From contig OX326956.1 of the NCBI GenBank assembly GCA_946800325.1, positions 16,533,167-16,597,166 on the forward strand: 64,000 nucleotides of DNA, read 5' to 3'. This stretch comes from Luzula sylvatica (Eukaryota > Streptophyta > Magnoliopsida > Poales > Juncaceae). Position 1 is the stretch's first letter; every line of letters starts with the position of its first letter. Below the pieces are notes generated by a model, which searched no databases, had not been told where the DNA came from, and saw nothing but the letters and a program-made list of their open reading frames with translations. The translations under genes were made by a program, and so were the position numbers. Shown in pieces: positions 23,391 through 35,463 of this stretch.

Positions 23391-23519
23391 TTATAAGATA
23401 GGAATAATGCTAAACATTGCCTCTTTCATTCATTCGGCCACGTAGCTATATACTGTTCGCTTCTCTAAATTTTTCCCCCATTCATCTCTCTTCTTATCAT
23501 TTGCATTACATTTAATGAC

Positions 23520-25650
23520 CCAGTCACAAAACCCAAGCTCAAGCTGTGAAACCCTACGGCGAAAAGGTGTGAAACCCTATGACGAAAAGGGGAGGAAACT
23601 GGGGCCAGATGAGCGACGAGGATGCCGACCGCCATTTCGACACAAAACCACGTGGAGCAGGCGCTGAACGAGAACCGTTCCGTTTGTTTTCTCATCTGCG
23701 CGCGGTGCCGATCCTTCGTCACAGTCTCCGGTTCTTCTTTCTTTGGCTTTCGCGTTGGTGTGATGTCGCCTTCTCAATCTCATTGCTTCCGTAAGTAATC
23801 TTCTCTGTTTACCTAGGGTTAGTTCTATCATTTTGTCCTTTTATTGCGATTTATTGCCATGGCCCTTCAGTTTGTTATTTGCTTCTTTTCTCAAACTGAT
23901 TCATATCCCATCATATTCTGAACATATCGTTTGGTATTCATCATCAATACCAATCTTAATTTCATTTGCGGTCTTGGGTCATTTTGCTCTCTTCTGATTG
24001 ATTTAGTGTTTTACGATAAGATTTAGGGTAGTTTAACCCTCTTTTTTCGGAATTATTCGGGCCCAATTGGATTTGTGTAAGATGAAATCTTACAATCAAC
24101 CTTTTTGTTGTGAAATTAGTTGAAAATGAGATCAGAATCGAATCTCTAAAGTTGGATTTTTTTTCTTCAGGCGAAGAAGACGGTAAACAATTGGTGGCGG
24201 ACAAGTACATTTTGTTTGGAAATGACTGGTACACTTATCGAAGATACTCGATCGGATGGAAGTTCTTCAAACGATCAGACATGTCACTCCGGCGAGTCGA
24301 TTGCCGAATGGAGATCGTCATAGTAGGTTGAAAACGGAACTCCGACTACCTCACCACCACCCTGCTATGATACTGACGACGATGATTGTGGTATTTCATC
24401 TAATGTTCCTTTTTTTATTTCGATACTCCGGATCCCAAATCGCTTAATTTGGGTTGATTAAATTTTATTAAATTTAATGGAAAACCTATTTTCGAGGAGG
24501 AAAACGTGTCACGAAATGGAATCGAACCAGTCTTTGCGACGATCATAATTCAAGATCAGAGTACTCTGACGATGGTAATGTACTAAATTCTTCCAGATTT
24601 CAATTTCTGAAATTTATTAATTTTGATTATTTTCTTAAATTTATTAATTTTGATTTTTATAATAGACAATTTAGCCGGAATAGTCAATTTTCGAATCAAC
24701 GGGGACGGGAAACCTGCCAACAAAGTCACTTCCAGCGGTTTCCCCGTAAACGGGACCACTTTCTGCATTTTTCTGGTCTCTTCCAAACTTTTTTATATCA
24801 AACTTACCCATCTAAATAAAAAGACAAAAATTTGGATATTTCTGATATTTTGTAATTTCTGAAATATATTTTAGGTTTTTGTAAAGACGAATATGGTATT
24901 TTATTTTTTGGAAGGGTAAAGATGATATTTTGGGTCTTTAGAAGGGTAAATATGTAAGTTTACAATGTAACTAATTAATTTTGTAGTGGCTGCGATATTT
25001 TAAAAATGGAGAAGGACCACTCAACAGGAGCAACGTTACCGGATTATTACATAACCGCGGATGATGTAGGATCGGTATTAGCCGTCGATTGCACTCCTAT
25101 AGACGATAATGGGATTCAGGTACCTTTTGCAAAATAGTCCCTGCATTATTCTTATATTTCAAATATGCCCCTCCAGTTTATCTGATTTGTTTTCAATTGT
25201 TAGGGCAACTTGGTGAGGCAATTGATAACAATCAGCTCAAAATCAGTGCGCTGAAATTATAGGCCGACTTTGAAATGTTAGGGATTTTCATAACAAATGT
25301 TTTTTTTTTCAAAGGAATCAATGTCCATTACACCCGTCACAGAATATCCCCAATCCTCTGCGCTGGAAAACCTCCTCAACACGTTCTATTCGGTCGCTAC
25401 CAACGCGTCCGACACGAAGCCCGAAATTTCGTCGAATCTTCTGAATTTCGAGCTATTGTAAATAGTCACAATTGTGTGGTGCGCGTTTGGGGGTCACGGA
25501 TCAGGAGGGTGTAATTGCAAAATTGAAGAATTTGAGGGAGGTGGAGAGGGATTTGGTGGAATTGTATCTTAATCTGGGGGAGGTGGAGAGGGATTTGGTG
25601 AAATTTGTTTTGTCCTTTCGAGAGAATTAGGGTTTAGGTGGATTTTCTTC
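23520..25650 (+). pseudogene. Chimera of at least three captured gene fragments (TRAF1/MUSE-like, DUF7046/A9-like, unknown)
   Basis: Fragment 1 (ATG 24222 to 24390) reads MTGTLIEDTRSDGSS, then ESIAEWRSS, two adjacent TAG codons, and VENGTPTTSPPP with a D-rich end. This is the N-terminus of plant TRAF1/MUSE13-14 MATH-domain proteins, and a leader intron lies upstream. Fragment 2 has exon-like pieces at about 24480-24575 (TKWNRTSLCDDHNSRSEYSD), 24662-24772 (DNLAGIVNFRINGDGKPANK, then GFPVNGTTFC) and 25013-25250 (GATLPDYYITADDVGSVLAV, then a frameshifted NLVRQ). These resemble the Ig-like A9/DUF7046 module of plant proteins. Fragment 3 (25318-25630) ends EGVIAKLKNLREVERDLVEL with an internal 27-bp repeat; I do not recognise it. 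Introns are retained. Stops and frameshifts show the composite is not a normal gene. Confidence 0.75.
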
Positions 25651-26050
25651 TCGCTTTTCGTTCGATGGCTAAAAAAATTAATTAAGGTATCTTTTTGTCC
25701 TAAATTTCAAAAATATCCCTCCATTGTTTAATGTAAAATATTATTAAATAATTAATATTCTCTTCATAAAATTTATCTTAATATCATTCTATTAATGTAT
25801 TTAATTGTTGGCAGGTTTTATTTCATTTTTGGGGCAGTGGAGACGAGAATCTCTCAAAAAAACCATTTTTGGTAATTAAAGACTTGGCTTAAAAATCATC
25901 AACAACTTATCTCAACATGATCATGAATTCAATGTACAAGACGTATGTTTTGAGATCCAAATTCATAGAGGAATCGAATTTGAAAAAAAACGAGTTTTTA
26001 ATGAAGTCTCCTTTCGAGATCGAAATCCATTGATGAATTTCTTTTGCCTG
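25651..26050. other. AT-rich spacer between the gene chimera and the hexanucleotide repeat region
   Basis: No gene or repeat border was recognised. A good candidate polyadenylation context is also lacking. Confidence 0.35.
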
Positions 26051-26054
26051 CGGA

Positions 26055-26528
26055 ATTAAAAATACACAAAATAAATTCGCAAATAACGATACAAATACGA
26101 AATATGAAATATGAAGTACAAATGCGAATACAAATACAGGAATACATGAACATGAATGGAAATATGAACACAAAATGCAAATACAAATAAAAATAAAAAT
26201 ACAAATGCAAATACACGTATATATGAGAAGATGAATACCAAATACTAAATACGAATTATGAAGTAAGAAATACTAAATATGGATACGAGTATGAAAACGA
26301 ACACGAATACAGATATCAATATCAATGATAGGTACATACGAAATATGAAATAAAAGTCCGTATAGAAATACGAACAAATACCAATATCGTTACCAATACC
26401 AAAAAATAATGAAATACGAAATACAAATACAAACAAAAAATGCAAATACAAATACAGGAACGAAATCTAAATACAAATGTGAACAGAAAATACAAATATG
26501 GGATACAAACACGAAATACACATCATAC

Positions 26529-26567
<39 letters not shown>

Positions 26568-26703
26568 ATCGTCATTTTGATCATATCATCATCATCATCA
26601 TCATCACATCATCATTGTCACATCATCATCATCATCATCATCATCATATCGTCATTTTGATCATATCATCATCATCATCATCATCATCACATCATCATTG
26701 TCA

Positions 26704-26738
<35 letters not shown>

Positions 26739-28497
26739 TGCGGATATAAAATACAAAACACCAACACAAAAAAATACAAATACATCGAAAAAAATACAAA
26801 TACAAGTACGAATACCTAATATATTTTTCGGAATACAAATACAAAATACATATACAAATATGAAAAATCGACACGAGGACGATATACGAAAATGATATAC
26901 GAATGCGAACACAAACATAAGAACACAAATACAAATACGATTACTACTTAACAATTACGGATAACGAATAATACGAAATCACACGAATACAAATATGAAA
27001 TACCCATACTAATACAAATATCCGTAATAATAATACATGAATATGAATACACAAATATGAATATACGGACACGAATGCGAATATGAAATACAAATACAAA
27101 GTAAAAATACGAACAATTCGATATGTTTCATAAATGAGGACATGTCAATCATCATCATCATCAGCATCATCAAAATGCGGATAGGAAAATACAAAACATG
27201 AAGCACAAAAAAATTACAAATACAAGTACGAATACCAAATACAATTATGGAATACAAATACGAAATACCAACACGCGTACGAACACGAACATAAGCACGA
27301 ACACGAATAATAAAAAGATTAGGAATTAAGAATTAAGAATTACGAATAACGAATAAAGTATTACGGATACACATACGAAATACGAAATCACACGAATACA
27401 CATACGAAATACGAATACTAATACGAATTTGCGAATAAGAACCATACACGAATACAAGAACAATGCACGAATCCGGATATGAATACAAAATACGAATACG
27501 AAATACAAATACAAATACAAGTACAAATACAAACAATTTGATATATTTCAAAAATGAAGACATCATCATCATCATCATCATCATCAAAATGTGGATACAA
27601 AATACAAAACACAAACAACACAAACAATACGAATACAAATACACATAAAGAAAATAAAAATACAAGTACGAATACCAAATAGAATTACGGAATACAAATA
27701 CGAAATGCATATACAAATACAAAATACCAACATAAGAATGAAATATGAAAACGAAATACGATACGAATACAAACAAGAACGTAAGCACAAACACGAATAC
27801 TAATACAATTTTGGAATTAAATATTATGAACATCGAATAACAAATTACCAAATACGAAATCACACGAATACTAATATATATACACGAATGCGAATATGCA
27901 TATACAAATGTGAATATAAATACGTAATACGAATACGAAATACAAATACAAGTAAGAATACAAACAATTCAATATATTTTAGAAATGAAGACATGTTAAT
28001 TACAACAAACAATTTGATTGCACATCACAAAATAATTGCACGTGTTATTAAACGCCAAGACCCATTCCAAAGACACGAATACAACAATTACAGAGAAACA
28101 CAAAAAACTTCCGCAAATACGAACTACAAATAATTTACAAATATAAATGAAAATATGGATACACGTAAATTGAAATACAAATACAAATATGAATACACTA
28201 ACACAGATAATACACGAGTACATGAATACGAATCCAATGACACGAATGCGAATAAGAATACAAAACACGAACACGAAATACATATAATTTACAAATAAAA
28301 ATAAAAAATATGAATACACATAAATTAAAACACCAATGCTAAATGAAATATGCGAATTACGAGTCTCCGCACAAATACGAAGCACAAACGAGAAAACATA
28401 AAACCAATAGGAGTACGAAATATGAACATGAATATAAAAACAAAAACGAACATGAATATGATTATGAATTACCCTTACATCATCATATGAAAATCTA
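26055..28497. repeat. Degenerate hexanucleotide repeat desert (AATACR/GAATAC type)
   Basis: About 2.4 kb consists almost wholly of variants of ATACAA, ATACGA and AATATG in the same phase and orientation. Purines other than the ATAC core change freely. Stop codons are rare on the minus strand, which creates many Tyr/Phe/Val/Cys-rich open frames that are artefacts of the repeat. Embedded trinucleotide runs interrupt it at about 26528-26735, 27147-27172 and 27563-27588. Confidence 0.9.
26528..26735. repeat. (CAT)n blocks with an internal 110-bp duplication
   Basis: CAT runs are separated by the spacer ATCGTCATTTTGATCATATC, which appears twice (about 26567 and 26647). This shows the run-spacer-run block was duplicated as a unit after the trinucleotide expanded. 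Confidence 0.85.
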
Positions 28498-28537
28498 AAC
28501 AATAGAGCATCGTCATCACCAAATCATCTCCTCCTCA

Positions 28538-28569
28538 TCATCATCATGTCGTCGTCGTCATCATCATCA

Positions 28570-28620
<51 letters not shown>

Positions 28621-28630
28621 TCATCATTGC
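28538..28630. repeat. (CGT)n/(CAT)n trinucleotide microsatellite
   Basis: A pure (GTC)n tract of about 18 units is flanked on both sides by (ATC)n. This matches the CAT runs inside the adjacent hexanucleotide desert. Confidence 0.9.
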
Positions 28631-28662
28631 CTCGATTTTGCCGATGATGTATAAAATATAAA

Positions 28663-28743
28663 CAAATTTTGCAACAATAATTGTTTGAATTGTTCAAGAA
28701 ATCCGGCTCTTGAACAATTCAAACATTACTTGTTGTAAAATTT
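28663..28743. repeat. Long imperfect hairpin (about 33-bp arms)
   Basis: The left arm (ending TTTGAATTGTTCAAG) and right arm (starting CTTGAACAATTCAAA) pair around a loop of about 10 bases. The outer half carries only a few mismatches or a bulge. It could be a small MITE or a precursor-like stem-loop. Confidence 0.75.
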
Positions 28744-29159
28744 ATAAATATAATGATTTACTGAGGCAAACATATAATACTTACATATTTTATTTTTTAA
28801 TGGAAACGTTCATTTGTTCTGACGTACTTAATTGTGTAACCTTCTACTAACACAACTAATTAAAATTTTATATTGTTGTAATTCTTTTTTTTATTATTAT
28901 TAGATGTTATTTAATATTGTATGTTATTTAATGCAAACTGTTTATATTTTGTGTATTGCATTCATTTATGTTACGTACGATGTATTAATAATTTGTTCAC
29001 AACACGTGCGTAATAACCACATATGATGTGTTCGTTTCAATTATAAAAATTACAATAAATTACAACATTAAATAAAAAATGAAATATCACCAAAAATAAA
29101 ATAAAATAATGAAATAAAAATAAAATAAATATATCAAAAACTCGAGAACGAACGTGCAA
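28744..29159. other. AT-rich 3' subterminal region of the Helitron
   Basis: Noncoding A/T-rich DNA leads into the terminal hairpin at 29160. No gene was recognised. Confidence 0.4.
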
Positions 29160-29189
29160 CTCCCGCGCTTGCGCGGGAGAAGAAGCTAG
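29160..29189 (+). mobile_element. Helitron 3' terminus (hairpin plus CTAG/T)
   Basis: The perfect stem-loop CTCCCGCGCTTGCGCGGGAG (29160-29179) is followed after 6 bp by CTAG (29186-29189) and a host T. This is the canonical Helitron end. It has the same orientation as the gene-fragment chimera and repeat desert to its left, so these are plausibly its cargo. The 5' TC end was not identified. Confidence 0.85.
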
Positions 29190-29736
29190 TATGTTTTAAT
29201 TGTGAAAACGGACTTTCTTCATTTGCGAACCAAAGTAGACTCATATCTCCTTTTCATCACGTAAAAACTGAATTTTTAGTACAATTCAATAAGCAAAGGT
29301 TGTTTTAATTTTACATAAAACATTAGGCCTTTTTCTTCTCAAGACTTTTTATTTATTATGGGCTTTTCTTGTTTGGGCTCACAGAGCCATTGATCTTCCA
29401 TTATTCGCGATGAAAAAGGTTTTCTCATTTCCCTTCTTTTACGACTCACGACCAGTTTCTTCACGATCAGTTTCATTTCACGAGGGCCGATAGCTTATGC
29501 ACTTCTACACTTCACGACCAGGGTTCCTTTCACTTTTCTTCACTTCGTGAGCGAGTAGACTGGCGATAAGGCCCAATTCCCTTCTCCACGATCAGGTATT
29601 TTCTGACTTATAACGAAATTATTGTTGAATTAGAACCGGACGTCCTGGATTTTTGTCGAATTAAGACTGTTTTTGCTGAATTTGTGTTGAAATCGTCTCT
29701 CTCCCTTCGCTTTCAGATCTCTTTGGTTTCCGAACA
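29190..29736 (+). promoter_or_regulatory. TAF12 proximal promoter and 5' leader
   Basis: The Helitron end leaves about 547 bp before the TAF12 ATG. A pyrimidine-rich leader ends at 29595 (CACGATCAG/GTATTT), and a 5'-UTR intron spans 29596-29715 (ending CTTTCAG). No clear TATA box was located. Confidence 0.5.
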
Positions 29737-31991
29737 ATGGCGGAAATCGGGTCATCGTCATCCAACACGAACCAATCGCAACAGCAACCAATTCGGAACC
29801 CTAATCAGTCGATCGCTTCCGCCATGATGGCCTCGTCGTCTCTCAGCGACATCTCTCTACAAGGCCAGATTGACGCTTCCGGATACCAGATCAACCAGCA
29901 GATGCAGAGGACCAATCCGGCCATGAGAATGACTCAGCAACTTGCTTCCTCGGCCATGAGGCTCTACGCCGGATCTGGCCAGATGAACTTCGCAGGTGGG
30001 GCCCACCAGCAATCTCAATTGTTGACCCGTGCAGGCTTGACGGGTCAGATGGGTCATTACTTGCAGCCACAAATGATCAATCAGCAAAGGCAAAACGGAA
30101 TGGTTCAGAACACGCTAGGCATGAACCAGAGGTTCGTGCAAATACCACCTCAGCAAAGACCAAATCTGCTGAGCGGGATGACACCTCAGCAACTACTGGC
30201 ACTGAAGCAGATGCCAGCTCAGAAACAGCAGGCGTTTCTGCAGCAGTTGGCTCGAGCTCAGCAGCAGAGACAGCAGCAGTTGCAGTTGCAACAGTCTTCT
30301 TCGTCTTCTTCTCCCAGGGTTGTGGCGGGGCCCACCATCCACAGGACTGTTGAATCCAGCAAACAGGTTCTCGGAAAGAGGAAGATTCAGGATTTGGTTT
30401 CCCAAGTAATTTTTTGCTTGTTTATTTTCGGCCAAATTTCATATGTACCCCTTCAAAACCCCACAATTTCATGCATAGCCCTGCAAAACGTGAAATATCA
30501 TGAATAGCCCTACAAAACTACTAAAATTTCATGAATGCCCTTTTTGTTAGATTCGATTAACTTCCTTGAAATTACCGCTAATTTGTGTTTTTTCGATTTT
30601 TCCAACATAAATTCTATTCCTTGTTTACATAGGGGGTAAAATTGGAAAAGCAAAAATTACAGATAATCTTAACGGATAGTTAACAGAAATCTAACCAAAA
30701 GCGTATCCATAAAATTATAATAATTTGTAGGGGTATTCCTGATATTTCAAATTTTGCAGGGGTATACGTGAAATTGTGATGCTTTGGGCTTTCTAGGGGT
30801 ACATATGAAATTTGGCCTTTATTTTAATGTTTTTCTGTTTTATTTATTTTTAATAATTTTCGTTGAATATTTGCCAGGTGGACCCTACAGCAAAAGTAAC
30901 TGACGAAGTCGAAGACTTGCTTTTGGGGATTGCTGATGATTTCATCGATTCGGTAATTTTATTATTATCTGTCTTTTATGTATCGATTTTATTTTGCTAA
31001 TGGACTTCAATTTAATTAATTTTAGGTAACTTCGTTTGCTTGCAAACTTGCAAAGCATAGAAAATCGGACAAGTTGGAGGCTAAAGATGTTTTGCTCCAC
31101 CTAGGTATATATAATAATAACAAGGGTGATTTACATACTTACCCTTTTTTTTAACTTCAAATTACATATTTGCCTTTTTTTAAAAATTAAAATATCATAT
31201 TTACCCTTTATAAATCTAAAATGTCATATTTATCCAAAAATAAATTACTATTTTACCTTCTATAAACCCAAAATACCATACTTGCCTTTTTAAAAATAAA
31301 AACATCAGATTTTTGAAAGGGTAAATATGATATTTATAATTTTAAAAGGGTTAGCATGATACTTTGGATTTTTAGAAGGGTAAAATAGTAATTCTAAAAG
31401 GTAGAGAGTTAGTTTAACGGAGGAATTGAATGGTTTTTAATTTTTGGGTACATATGATATTTTAATTTTAATAAAGGTAAATATGTAATTTAAAGTTTTA
31501 AAAAGGGTAAATATGTAAATCCTCCTAATGATAAATATATATGTATTTTGTTCTGAATCTAATTAGGTTTTTAATGTTATTTTTGCAGAGAAAAATTGGC
31601 GATTACCAGTCCCTGGATATTCCAGAGAAGAGAAGCAAGGAACTACTGTAAGAAAAACCTCTCTCAAAACCCCTCTTTATTTTTATTTTTAATTATCAAA
31701 ATTTGAATTTATTAAATTTGAGCGAATTGATTGTAGGAATTGACGGCCGAAGCCCAGAAAAGACGAATGGAAATGGTGAGATTACTGATGCGTACCCAAC
31801 AAGTAGAAAGAGAAAATCAACTAGGAGGAGAGAGAGTAGGGGTGCAAGTGCAAATGCCATTAATGGCTAATAATAATAATAATATTAATATTAATAACAA
31901 TAATAATAATATGATGAGAAGTTCATCGGGTACTGACGGCCAATTTTCTCTCCCCTCTGTTGCAATGATGCAAAGAGTTCCTCGATTTTGA
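29737..31991 (+). CDS. TAF12: TFIID subunit 12 (TAF12 histone-fold protein)
   Basis: Five coding exons join in phase to 378 aa: 29737-30405, 30878-30952, 31026-31104, 31589-31647 and 31737-31991. Residues 1-223 are Q-, M- and S-rich ([25 protein letters not shown]). From residue 224 the conserved histone fold begins: [63 protein letters not shown]12 pairs with TAF4-type subunits in TFIID and with the SAGA complex in the nucleus. The C-terminus has an N-rich run (AAT codons, 31869-31910) before MMQRVPRF. It is shorter than the Arabidopsis proteins I know of (over 500 aa), mainly in the low-complexity N-terminus. The histone fold is complete, so I consider the gene functional. Introns 1 and 3 each hold a small transposon. 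Confidence 0.95.
30430..30817. mobile_element. MITE in TAF12 intron 1
   Basis: The terminal inverted repeats are essentially perfect over the outer 20 bases (GGCCAAATTTCATATGTACC). They are flanked by 9-bp direct repeats with one mismatch (TTTATTTTC / TTTATTTTA). This suggests a Mutator-type MITE of 388 bp. Confidence 0.85.
31123..31526. mobile_element. MITE in TAF12 intron 3
   Basis: Long inverted ends (GATTTACATACTTACCCTTT on the left; the right end is its complement with changes) enclose about 400 bp filled with further TACCCTT/AAGGGTA motifs. Flanks AATAATAAC and AATGATAAA may be a degenerate 9-bp duplication. Confidence 0.75.
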
Positions 31992-32920
31992 TCTTCTTCA
32001 GATCTGTAAGTTTTTTCTTTTCTTTTTTATTTACCCTTAAAAACATCAAAATATCATTTAGGCCCCTCATTCCCTGCAAATTGTCTAAAAGTATACATGA
32101 TATTCAATTTTTGCAGGTTATATGTACATAACATTGATATCAAACCCCCAATCGAAAGAGTTGTGCTTGTAAATAATCTTCGCGAGGTTCAGAGTAATTT
32201 GCAAAAATAAAATAAAAATAATCTCTAGATTTTGAAAATTGAAAAAAAAATCTCTATCTGTATATGGAGATTGTGGAGTGTGTGTGGGAGAGTGATTCTT
32301 TCATGTAGAAGATTTTATAGGAGAGAGAGAGAGAGATGCATAAAAATTTAAGTGAGAAACATGTTATTAGTGAAGAAAAATTAATGGTGTAAATTCATAA
32401 CTGATGGGTGTTTTTTGTAATTTTGAATATTGGAGGGGATTTTTTTGTGCAATTTGCAAGCAATAGGGATGTTTGTGCAAAATTACTTTCGTGATTAATT
32501 GGTTGGCATGTTGAATATTTATTTCGAACTTTAAAATGTTATTGCTATTTTTGTCAGATTTATATTTCAAATGTGGCTCTAAGGCTCACTACAATTTTAG
32601 GATGGGGACAGGAAATTTAAACTTGAAATGGTAATTTTACTTTTAATTAATGTCAAATTTAAACGAAATTTTCTGTATCTAGTAGTTATTTTTCTTGTCA
32701 ATATCACTATCCATAATTTTAAGCCTACTACATAATAAAAGAGAGAATTACTACTGTCCTATCCCTCCTTAACACTTAAATAACATAACTATTCCTATAA
32801 TAATAATAACAACATATTTATCCTTCCTAAAATTACATTGATGTTAAATTTACCAGACAAAAAAATAAATTTCCATTTTTACCCCTCTTCGCACAGTCTC
32901 CATCTCTCAAATTTTAGGAA
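31992..32920. other. TAF12 3' UTR and downstream intergenic DNA
   Basis: Noncoding; contains a GA-rich tract near 32320-32335. No second gene or clear transposon end was seen before 32924. Confidence 0.45.
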
Positions 32921-32923
32921 ATT

Positions 32924-33360
32924 TTTTCTTTGTGACCAAGATTTTAAAGTATATTAACGAAATAATCAAGTTTTTGAAATAATTCAAAAAATATCTTTTG
33001 CGGAGTTTGAAACACCGCCTATTTTATGTTTGGCGGAGTATGGTAGTCCGCCTGTGTCAATCCCTAATTAAAAAAAAGAGGAGTTTGAAATTCCGCCGAA
33101 ACTTTTTAATTGAAAATTTGATATTTTTTCCCAAATTTTACCATAACATAATCTATGTTCTAAATTAGTACATTTAATTAATATGATAACGAGCATATGT
33201 TAGATATTAACTTAATAGGTAATTAATATTTATTCGGATTCATAAATTTAAATAAAATTTAATGAATGTTTAATAATATATTTTAATTATCACGTTAATT
33301 AAATGTAATTGTGCAATAATGGAAAATTCGGTAGGTACATTTTGAAGGAGACTACAAACA
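32924..33360. mobile_element. Truncated relative of the four-fold palindromic element
   Basis: It starts GGAAATTTTTTCTTTGTGACCAAG-like (compare the TIR at 39701) and has mini-palindromes of the type GCGGAGTTTGAAACACCGC (about 32999-33105). Only one copy of the internal unit (about 33165-33355, ending GGTAGGTACATTTTGAAGG) is present. The opposing arm is missing. Confidence 0.65.
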
Positions 33361-35463
33361 AATTTTAATACTGTTCACGTGTTTTGAAAAAGTTATACGT
33401 AAATTTATTTGACTCCTCATTTGAACCATCAATATTCTTGTCTTTGTTCTCTACTTCTACTACTAAAATCACATAATTTATCTTTCAAATCTCCTAAATC
33501 CTACCACAATTAAAATATTTTACAAGTTTTACCATAGCATCCATTTTCTCCAATAAAAAATCACTATTTGTTTCTAGACCAGTGATCACTGATCACAATA
33601 TCACATCCTATTGTTCAATAATTTCATGCACTTTTTGGCATTCAATAACTTCCTATCGTTCAATTTTCAGAAGTTCCTCTGTTTTATCGCTATATTCGAC
33701 ATAAGAGGGTAGAGAGGGAGAGGAAAACTAAGGCAAGTATGACAGGGGGATACGCAAATATTGAAGTAGAGATCAAAACGTCTTATTACTAATAATACGG
33801 ATATGTAGGGTTTTTTTTTCCTTTTGGCGTAAAGGTTTTATTCCAACTAGTTAAAGACGAAGAGTAAGCAGCTCCACAACGTCTTAGCTCAAGCGAGATT
33901 TTCATGGAGTCCAGTTTGAGGAGCTTGAATTAACGAGGGCGATAGGGAGAAAGAGGTGAGAAGGGAGCAAAATATGTGAATTTCTAGATATCATGTGGCT
34001 AAGGTGTTGAACGTGAACACAACATCTGCTACAACGAGGAGAAGGTAAATGAGGGAAAGATTGTCTTTTCATATTATTTTTTTTTTGTTAAAGATAATGG
34101 GAAATGTTAATTTTGGACAAATTTGGGATAAGTTGAATTTTGAGGGATAAATTTGATTTTTGTAATTTACGAAGGATAAATTTGTTATTTTGAGTTTTAA
34201 GAGGGATATAAAAAAAATTGCCCCTAAATATTATATGGAAGTTTTGAAAATTCACCTACTTTTTTTGCGATTTGTCAAAAATTTTTTTTATAGATTATTT
34301 CAATTAAAATTTATCCTTCAAAATATCTCCACTCTACTAGTGTTAACACATTTCATCTTAATTATTTTTGTACCGTAAATACTCTTCACAATTTATTTTG
34401 TAATTCAATTTATTCTATAAATAAATAAATAAATAATATTTTACAATTGAATATTTTATAATATTATATTATGATATTTATTATATTATTCTGTAATTTT
34501 ATATGTTTTCTATATAAAATTATTTCATGTAAAAAATTAAAATTGTAATATGAAATAATATTTATTTAATAAAATAATACTATGTATATTATAAATAGTA
34601 AAATAAAAAAGTAAGTTGTAAATTATTATCATAAATCACTTTTAGTATAATCACGTGAAATATTTAATTTATTTATATTGAATAAGGATATTCTTGTCCA
34701 AAATTGAATGGAATGTTAAAATTAACACTAGTAGGGAGTTTTTTAAAAACTTAATTTTTAGGGGGGTTTGAAGGTTTTGAAGTAATTTAAAAATCAGGGG
34801 ATTTTTGACAAGTTCCAAAAAAAATTGCTTATTTTTCAGGAATTCCACTAAAATATAATTATCTCAAAAATGGTTTGTGTATATTCTAAAAAACAGTGTT
34901 TTTTGTAGAAATATTTTTCCAAAATTTTATTTGTCCCAAAAAAAGATTGCTTACAAATCGAAAATATTGCCAGAGGAGTGTATCCATATACACTACCGTA
35001 CAAGTATTATCATATTAATAATATATATCGTAATACAAATTACAAAATAATAACCTGAAAATATTATTGGTTGGGATAACTTAGTGCATACCATGTTGCA
35101 TTGTTTTTGGAGAAATATATATTGTGTCGATTTATGTGCAGACAATATGCATCGTGTGGATTTATTTCATAATTCCATTTTTTATATAACAATCATTTCG
35201 TTTAATCCGAAATGTAGTTCATAAATAAATGATAATTCCATATTTGTCACACACAATACATTAAATTAATCACATGTCAATAATCACAAAAAAATAAAAA
35301 AAAAAATAAATCATAAACAGAAAAAAACCAAAACAAATAGCAATTTCTTCAACTAAATAACCTTATAAACCTAAACAATGTCGCGCAATAGCACCGGAGT
35401 AAAGCATGTATATACAAATTTCATTGTCCTCCATTATCTTATTAAACTTTTATCTAGAAACAT
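33361..35463. other. AT-rich intergenic DNA
   Basis: No gene recognised. A short less AT-rich patch at 33840-34050 (CAAGCGAGATTTTCATGGAG) has weak similarity to 57640-57680 and may be another transposon-carried relic. (AAAT)n occurs at 34420-34435. Confidence 0.4.

Noticed and set aside
26000..28500. Many Tyr/Phe/Val/Cys- and His/Ser-rich open frames
   Set aside because: They are translations of the hexanucleotide and CAT repeats, open because the repeat unit lacks stops in those phases.
29857..30435. Minus-strand frames opposite TAF12 exon 1
   Set aside because: They are shadow frames of a Q-rich coding exon (CAG/CAA reads as Leu/Leu on the other strand).
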